From Myxococcus xanthus (lineage in GTDB: Bacteria; Myxococcota; Myxococcia; Myxococcales; Myxococcaceae): 64,000 nt of DNA. Numbering within the stretch: the first letter of the stretch is position 1; each line of letters starts with the position of its first letter. The position numbers were made by a program, and so were the translations under genes. The notes beneath the pieces are model-generated. The model worked only from the letters and a program-made list of their open reading frames with translations, did no database searches and was not told the DNA's origin. This document shows positions 61,501-64,000 of the stretch, one piece after another. Where the stretch lies: positions 1,553,001 through 1,617,000 of the forward strand of contig NZ_CP017174.1 in the NCBI RefSeq assembly GCF_006402735.1. The letters run 5' to 3'.

Positions 61501-63050
61501 CCGCGCCAGGCGCTGTCACCGGAGGCGGGCGACATGCGCGGCATCAGCGCGCTGAGCGTGGAACTGCCCGTCTGGAACGAGGAGATGGCCGCGGCGGCGA
61601 ACGCGATGTTCCGGTTCTGCACGTCGTCGACGATGGACTGGAGCGCCGACTTCAGTTGGCTGGAGTTGGTGGCCGCGTAGAAGCGCCCGCCGCCCGCGTC
61701 CGCGGTGACACGCAGCAGGTTGATGGCCTGCGTGTTCGTCAGCGCGAAGCCCACGGTGTACGTGGCCACTTGCTGCGCCCCATCCAGTTCCGGCCGCAGG
61801 TCGTTCGTCCACATCCACTTCGCGATGCGGTGGATGTGGCTGCTGGAGCCGCCGCTGTTGCTGCCCTGGCCGGCCGCGGCGCAGTTGGCGCAGGGGACGT
61901 CCAGGTTGCGCACCTGGGCCGGGACCTGGGCGGAGTTGCCGCTGGGCTCGTTGGGCTCACCGTCCGTGAGCAGAATCATGGCGTTGAAGCCGCAGGTGAA
62001 GCAGGCGGCGGCTCGTCCGGGCGCGGCCTCGTCGTTGAAGCCCGAGTCGAACAGGTATCCGCTGCCGAACCATCCGGGGAATGGGTCGCTGCCGGCGGAG
62101 CGGAAGTAGGTGCTGGCGCCCCACAAGGCCTGTGTCAGGGGCGTGCCCGTGTTGAAGCGCAGCCCGTTCCGCATCTTGCTGAGCAGGTTGTTGCGGTGCT
62201 CTTCACGCTTCGCGCCGCTGAGCGACTCGCCGCAGCTGGGACCGAAGCGCTCGAAGCGCACCACGTCCTGGCCGCTCCACTTCACCGTGTCGGTGGCTTC
62301 ACTGCTCGCGGAGAACGTCACCACGCCGAAACGCGTGCGCTCCGAGTCCTTGAGCACCTGGCTGATGACGTTGACGGCGGAGTGGCCGCGCGGCGAGTAG
62401 AAGTTGAGGAAGTTGCCCGACGCGACGCGCTGGCTGGAGGTGTACTGGAAGTAGCCCTTCGTCGCGAGGCACTGCGCGCACGCGGCTCGCGCGGCGGGCC
62501 GGTTGCCGTTGTTGTTGGTACCCACCAGATTGGCGCATGCCGCCGCCGCGTTGTCGCTGATGACGGTGTTGGGCGGTGGCTGGTCGAAGCGCACGGGATT
62601 GCTGTTCATCCCGAAGCTGGTGTGCGTGCCGCTGCCGTTTCCGGCGAAGCTGTAGTACTTGGCCGGCACGAACCAGGGCGAGTCCTGGTTGGTCAGCGAC
62701 AGCCACATCCGCGGGTACTCGACGTTGGCGTCGTAGTTCAGCTCGTCGATGTTGGCCTGCCGGCAGCCTGGAGAGGCGCCGCCGCTGGAGCTGTCGAAGC
62801 TGTGGTTGCTGTCGTTGCTCCAGGCGATGGGCCAATACGCCATGGAGCCCGACGTATCCAGGATGAGCAGGATGTTGGGCGGGCCGCTGGGGCTGGTGAA
62901 GAAGCGCTCGTCACTGCCGCGCGCGGGGTTGAGCAGCGCGTCCAGGCGGGAGGTGGACTGCAGGCTGCAAGACGCCGGGTCCTGCGCGAGCGCGCCAGGG
63001 GCGGCCAGCAGCACGGACAGGGCCGTCAGGGTGGGGAAGAGTGCCTTCAT
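58566..63050 (-). CDS. pilY1: PilY1-type pilus tip adhesin
   Basis: 1494 aa. Signal peptide MKALFPTLTALSVLLAAPGALA. The N-terminal VWA-like domain has MIDAS D65-T-S67-G-S69 (LILDTSGSMAYW) and many cysteines. From about residue 700 a PilY1 C-terminal propeller is recognisable: GDIFHSAPVLVDPP, LVLVGANDGMLHAFRDSTA, EEWAFIPPDLLSRL, YYVDGDIMVRDVW, and VYFGDMRGQLWV-like AVFGDMRGQLWVARM. Several calcium-loop-like segments occur (DKNGDGDMDDI, DSNQDGRLTAADN). PilY1 sits at the tip of type IV pili and primes assembly with minor pilins. Myxococcus xanthus has several PilY1/minor-pilin clusters; which one this is cannot be fixed here. Minor pilin genes lie directly upstream. Confidence 0.92.
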   Translation of the reverse strand: MKALFPTLTALSVLLAAPGALAQDPASCSLQSTSRLDALLNPARGSDERFFTSPSGPPNILLILDTSGSMAYWPIAWSNDSNHSFDSSSGGASPGCRQANIDELNYDANVEYPRMWLSLTNQDSPWFVPAKYYSFAGNGSGTHTSFGMNSNPVRFDQPPPNTVISDNAAAACANLVGTNNNGNRPAARAACAQCLATKGYFQYTSSQRVASGNFLNFYSPRGHSAVNVISQVLKDSERTRFGVVTFSASSEATDTVKWSGQDVVRFERFGPSCGESLSGAKREEHRNNLLSKMRNGLRFNTGTPLTQALWGASTYFRSAGSDPFPGWFGSGYLFDSGFNDEAAPGRAAACFTCGFNAMILLTDGEPNEPSGNSAQVPAQVRNLDVPCANCAAAGQGSNSGGSSSHIHRIAKWMWTNDLRPELDGAQQVATYTVGFALTNTQAINLLRVTADAGGGRFYAATNSSQLKSALQSIVDDVQNRNIAFAAAAISSFQTGSSTLSALMPRMSPASGDSAWRGDLWRFNQFNEFVEGVDKNGDGDMDDIFVVDRDGDIVVEDTSGNFVKDGGSTPANQFWEARRALMARALNSRKIYTVTDSNQDGRLTAADNAATPVEFTVENREALKSYFGILGTPVCPKVQSLSPLDIDPGTLMTGLRLTPQQAAAAMSVAVPGFGSVTQAQTWLDDVCVRTLIQYVRGQDLADEDGNGNRTEVRRSVLGDIFHSAPVLVDPPMDKFLCNLGMSNQCTRTLYSQQLGVSPTPLATENISRCGNTVEVDAYDAYLHRYRRRDKLVLVGANDGMLHAFRDSTASNDNCEGGLPMIEYSPSSGEEEWAFIPPDLLSRLHEMAGGHQYYVDGDIMVRDVWADGSDGSQPDGIKQSTEYHTMAVISEGRGGVHYLALELRADSGTGRFGAPRMQWMYPQPDSPEAALFGKTLFSLSPKPPPIGPVLVEAGTAAGPVSRYNVETQERWMVALSGGWSPGQEKGRGIYMVDAWSPEVNGRTDNLWWKFEYDPNATGEQHGPARHLTHSVAAPVALVDYGVAGNVQQDGFFDTAVFGDMRGQLWVARMSVPGALDPSTRLIRNWSAARAFQMDRDAVGPSGGQGDSLTRTWPFYYVPSIGIQPGTGAMRALVGTGDRYALLDDQAGICRFDNPQACARYGCGNVEVDYRVDRIGENITQSRHQWTQRGLAQSTLTRGTASQPACGNPGQTVVSARFTRHEARSCPGAPQDYTSMSPARVECGKDAAGNFRCLDVSNVAPNFADLELTRTVNAIGKNRFYGVRVYGVAGKTFAEDATAVSAEGPMTASQFDAERLSDRTSDNDTSGDLVDVTNITCDASGACSATGALPEGDGWMLEYTDNHTHKTAGGAATVASCTLWNVIYPSQDGEVCSSTAARARFYQADFLSGLPNCAASFENARYQERAVLSPPPEPATAVMISPTGSVKYSAIMQEPGQRQATSVDVSENSEVLQNVYELPLTQEQHACRHENAASCLP

Positions 63051-63083
63051 GGGGGGCTCGGGGAAGGGCGGAGTCGGAAGGGG

Positions 63084-63581
63084 TCAGATGCCGAAGCGGA
63101 AGACGAACTCGGTCTCGGCCTGCCGGCCTCCGGGTTCGTCACACATGACGACCACGCGGTAGTAGCTGCCGCCGGCCGTGCCTTCTCGAAGGGTGTTGGC
63201 CGCGTCACTCACCTGGTCCTTTCCGCTGCTGAACGAGGACGAGGCGAGCACCGCCGCCGTGGGCGCCGACGCGGTGTCACCCAGGTGGGCGGTGCGCATG
63301 ATGCTGCTGTCGGCGACGACCTGGTCGTCTTGCAGCACCTGCTCCAGGCTGATGTTGGTGACGGGCACCGCGCCGGTGCCGAACACCTTCAGCCGCGACA
63401 GGAGGTAGCGCCGCGCCGTCTCCGCGCAGGCCTCCACGCGGTCGCTGCGCGTCTTGGCCACGGCGGCGGACTGGTTGCGGCCGGTGAAGGTGATGGCGCC
63501 CACCACGAGCAGCAGCAGCACCGTCAGGGCAATCAGGGTGATGGCCAGGGCGCTGCCCCGGCGTGCGGCGAAGTGAGTCAT
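63084..63581 (-). CDS. PilX-like minor pilin
   Basis: 165 aa from ATG 63579-63581. Class III-like prepilin leader: RRGSALAITLIALTVLLLLVVGAITFT, with Gly before the presumed cleavage site and a hydrophobic helix, but without the usual Glu at +5. The remainder is a small globular domain with a helix carrying RVEACAETARRYLLSRL and a C-terminal beta region with one Cys. Position between pilY1 and a PilW-like gene matches pilW-pilX-pilY1 order. It probably primes pilus assembly. Gaps are 33 nt to pilY1 and 5 nt to the upstream gene. Confidence 0.8.
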   Translation of the reverse strand: MTHFAARRGSALAITLIALTVLLLLVVGAITFTGRNQSAAVAKTRSDRVEACAETARRYLLSRLKVFGTGAVPVTNISLEQVLQDDQVVADSSIMRTAHLGDTASAPTAAVLASSSFSSGKDQVSDAANTLREGTAGGSYYRVVVMCDEPGGRQAETEFVFRFGI

Positions 63582-63586
63582 GGTGG

Positions 63587-64000
63587 CTAGCCTCCCCAGA
63601 CGTTCTTGATGTCACCGGCGACGCCTTCGGAGCGCAGCTCGGGGATGAAGAAGGCGCGGGACGTCATGTTGGGAATGCGGAGAGACGTCTCCACGGTGGT
63701 GCGGAAGAACATGTCCTCGGGATTCACGGGGTCCGCGTTGAAGAGCTTGCGGCCCTGGTTCTTCTTGCCGGAAGGCAGCGGGCGCACCGAGCGCACCGTG
63801 AGGCCCACGCCCACCGAGCGGATGTTGGCCGGGTTCATGTTGTAGCGGAGGGGCGCGTCGTACGGCGTGCTGTACGTGGGCGGCGGAACGTCGGCGTCGT
63901 ACTTGGGCAGCACGACGGAATCCTCGTCACCCAGCACCCAGGCCATGCCGCTGCCCACGGCGCCGTCGGGCGCGGGCAGGCCGGCGCAGCACGCGGAGTT
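63587..64000 (-). CDS. PilW-like minor pilin, C-terminal part (runs off window)
   Basis: At least 137 residues; the frame stays open to base 64000, so the start and any prepilin leader are outside the window. Visible sequence includes two adjacent cysteines near the edge (SACCAGLP), then YNMNPANIRSVGVGLTVRSVRPL and TTVETSLRIPNMTSRAF, and ends DIKNVWGG. Such a tail (VRVTLTVRS... VSTTVALRN) is typical of PilW-family minor pilins. It is the upstream neighbour of the PilX-like gene with a 5-nt gap, so the three genes are one operon. Confidence 0.72.
   Translation of the reverse strand, partial: NSACCAGLPAPDGAVGSGMAWVLGDEDSVVLPKYDADVPPPTYSTPYDAPLRYNMNPANIRSVGVGLTVRSVRPLPSGKKNQGRKLFNADPVNPEDMFFRTTVETSLRIPNMTSRAFFIPELRSEGVAGDIKNVWGG

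Overview
The window looks like a chromosomal segment of a high-GC Myxococcus-type deltaproteobacterium (suborder Cystobacterineae). The signs are uniformly GC-rich coding sequence, frequent GTG and TTG starts, translationally coupled ATGA and GTGA overlaps, many lipoproteins, an AgmX/PglI-type C-terminal domain, thrombospondin type 3 (TSP3) and von Willebrand A (VWA) surface proteins, and a PilY1 gene. No rRNA, tRNA, CRISPR array, transposase or prophage was recognised. The species is inferred from protein families only.

Layout. 1-1766: the end of a haem-type ABC importer (permease and ATPase), followed by a frameshifted Cys-rich lipoprotein gene (2008-2959) and an EamA transporter. 4112-15426 (minus): eight tightly coupled genes encoding a Glt/Nfs-type envelope machine: a small exported protein, an FHA-TM-TonB protein, an outer-membrane barrel, two TPR proteins, two lipoproteins and a third TPR protein. 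15691-27409 (plus): a diheme cytochrome with beta-propeller, then a surface-protein locus of three paralogous VWA/TSP3 lipoproteins, a TSP3 protein with a MYXO-CTERM-like tail and a large lipoprotein. 27472-38539: small lipoproteins, a GMC oxidoreductase with its subunit-3 partner, a DUF3332 protein, an FHA/sigma-54 activator, a propeller lipoprotein and a methyltransferase. 38547-49845: a two-component system, a second diheme cytochrome, a barrel protein, gpsA, hflX, proB and several small exported proteins. 50158-55082: a WYL regulator pair with an FHA membrane protein, then a cardiolipin-synthase-like enzyme. 55251-64000: aconitase, a (p)ppGpp-hydrolase-like HD protein, and on the minus strand a type IV pilus accessory locus (PilY1 plus minor pilin genes) that runs off the right edge.

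How it fits together. The most coherent unit is the Glt/Nfs-like machine at 4-15 kb facing a divergent VWA/TSP3 surface-protein locus at 18-27 kb. In the known Glt gliding machine a VWA adhesin works with these envelope components, so the two blocks may form one surface apparatus. That link is inference. At least fifteen predicted lipoproteins lie in the window, all but one without Asp at +2, so most are probably outer-membrane or surface proteins.
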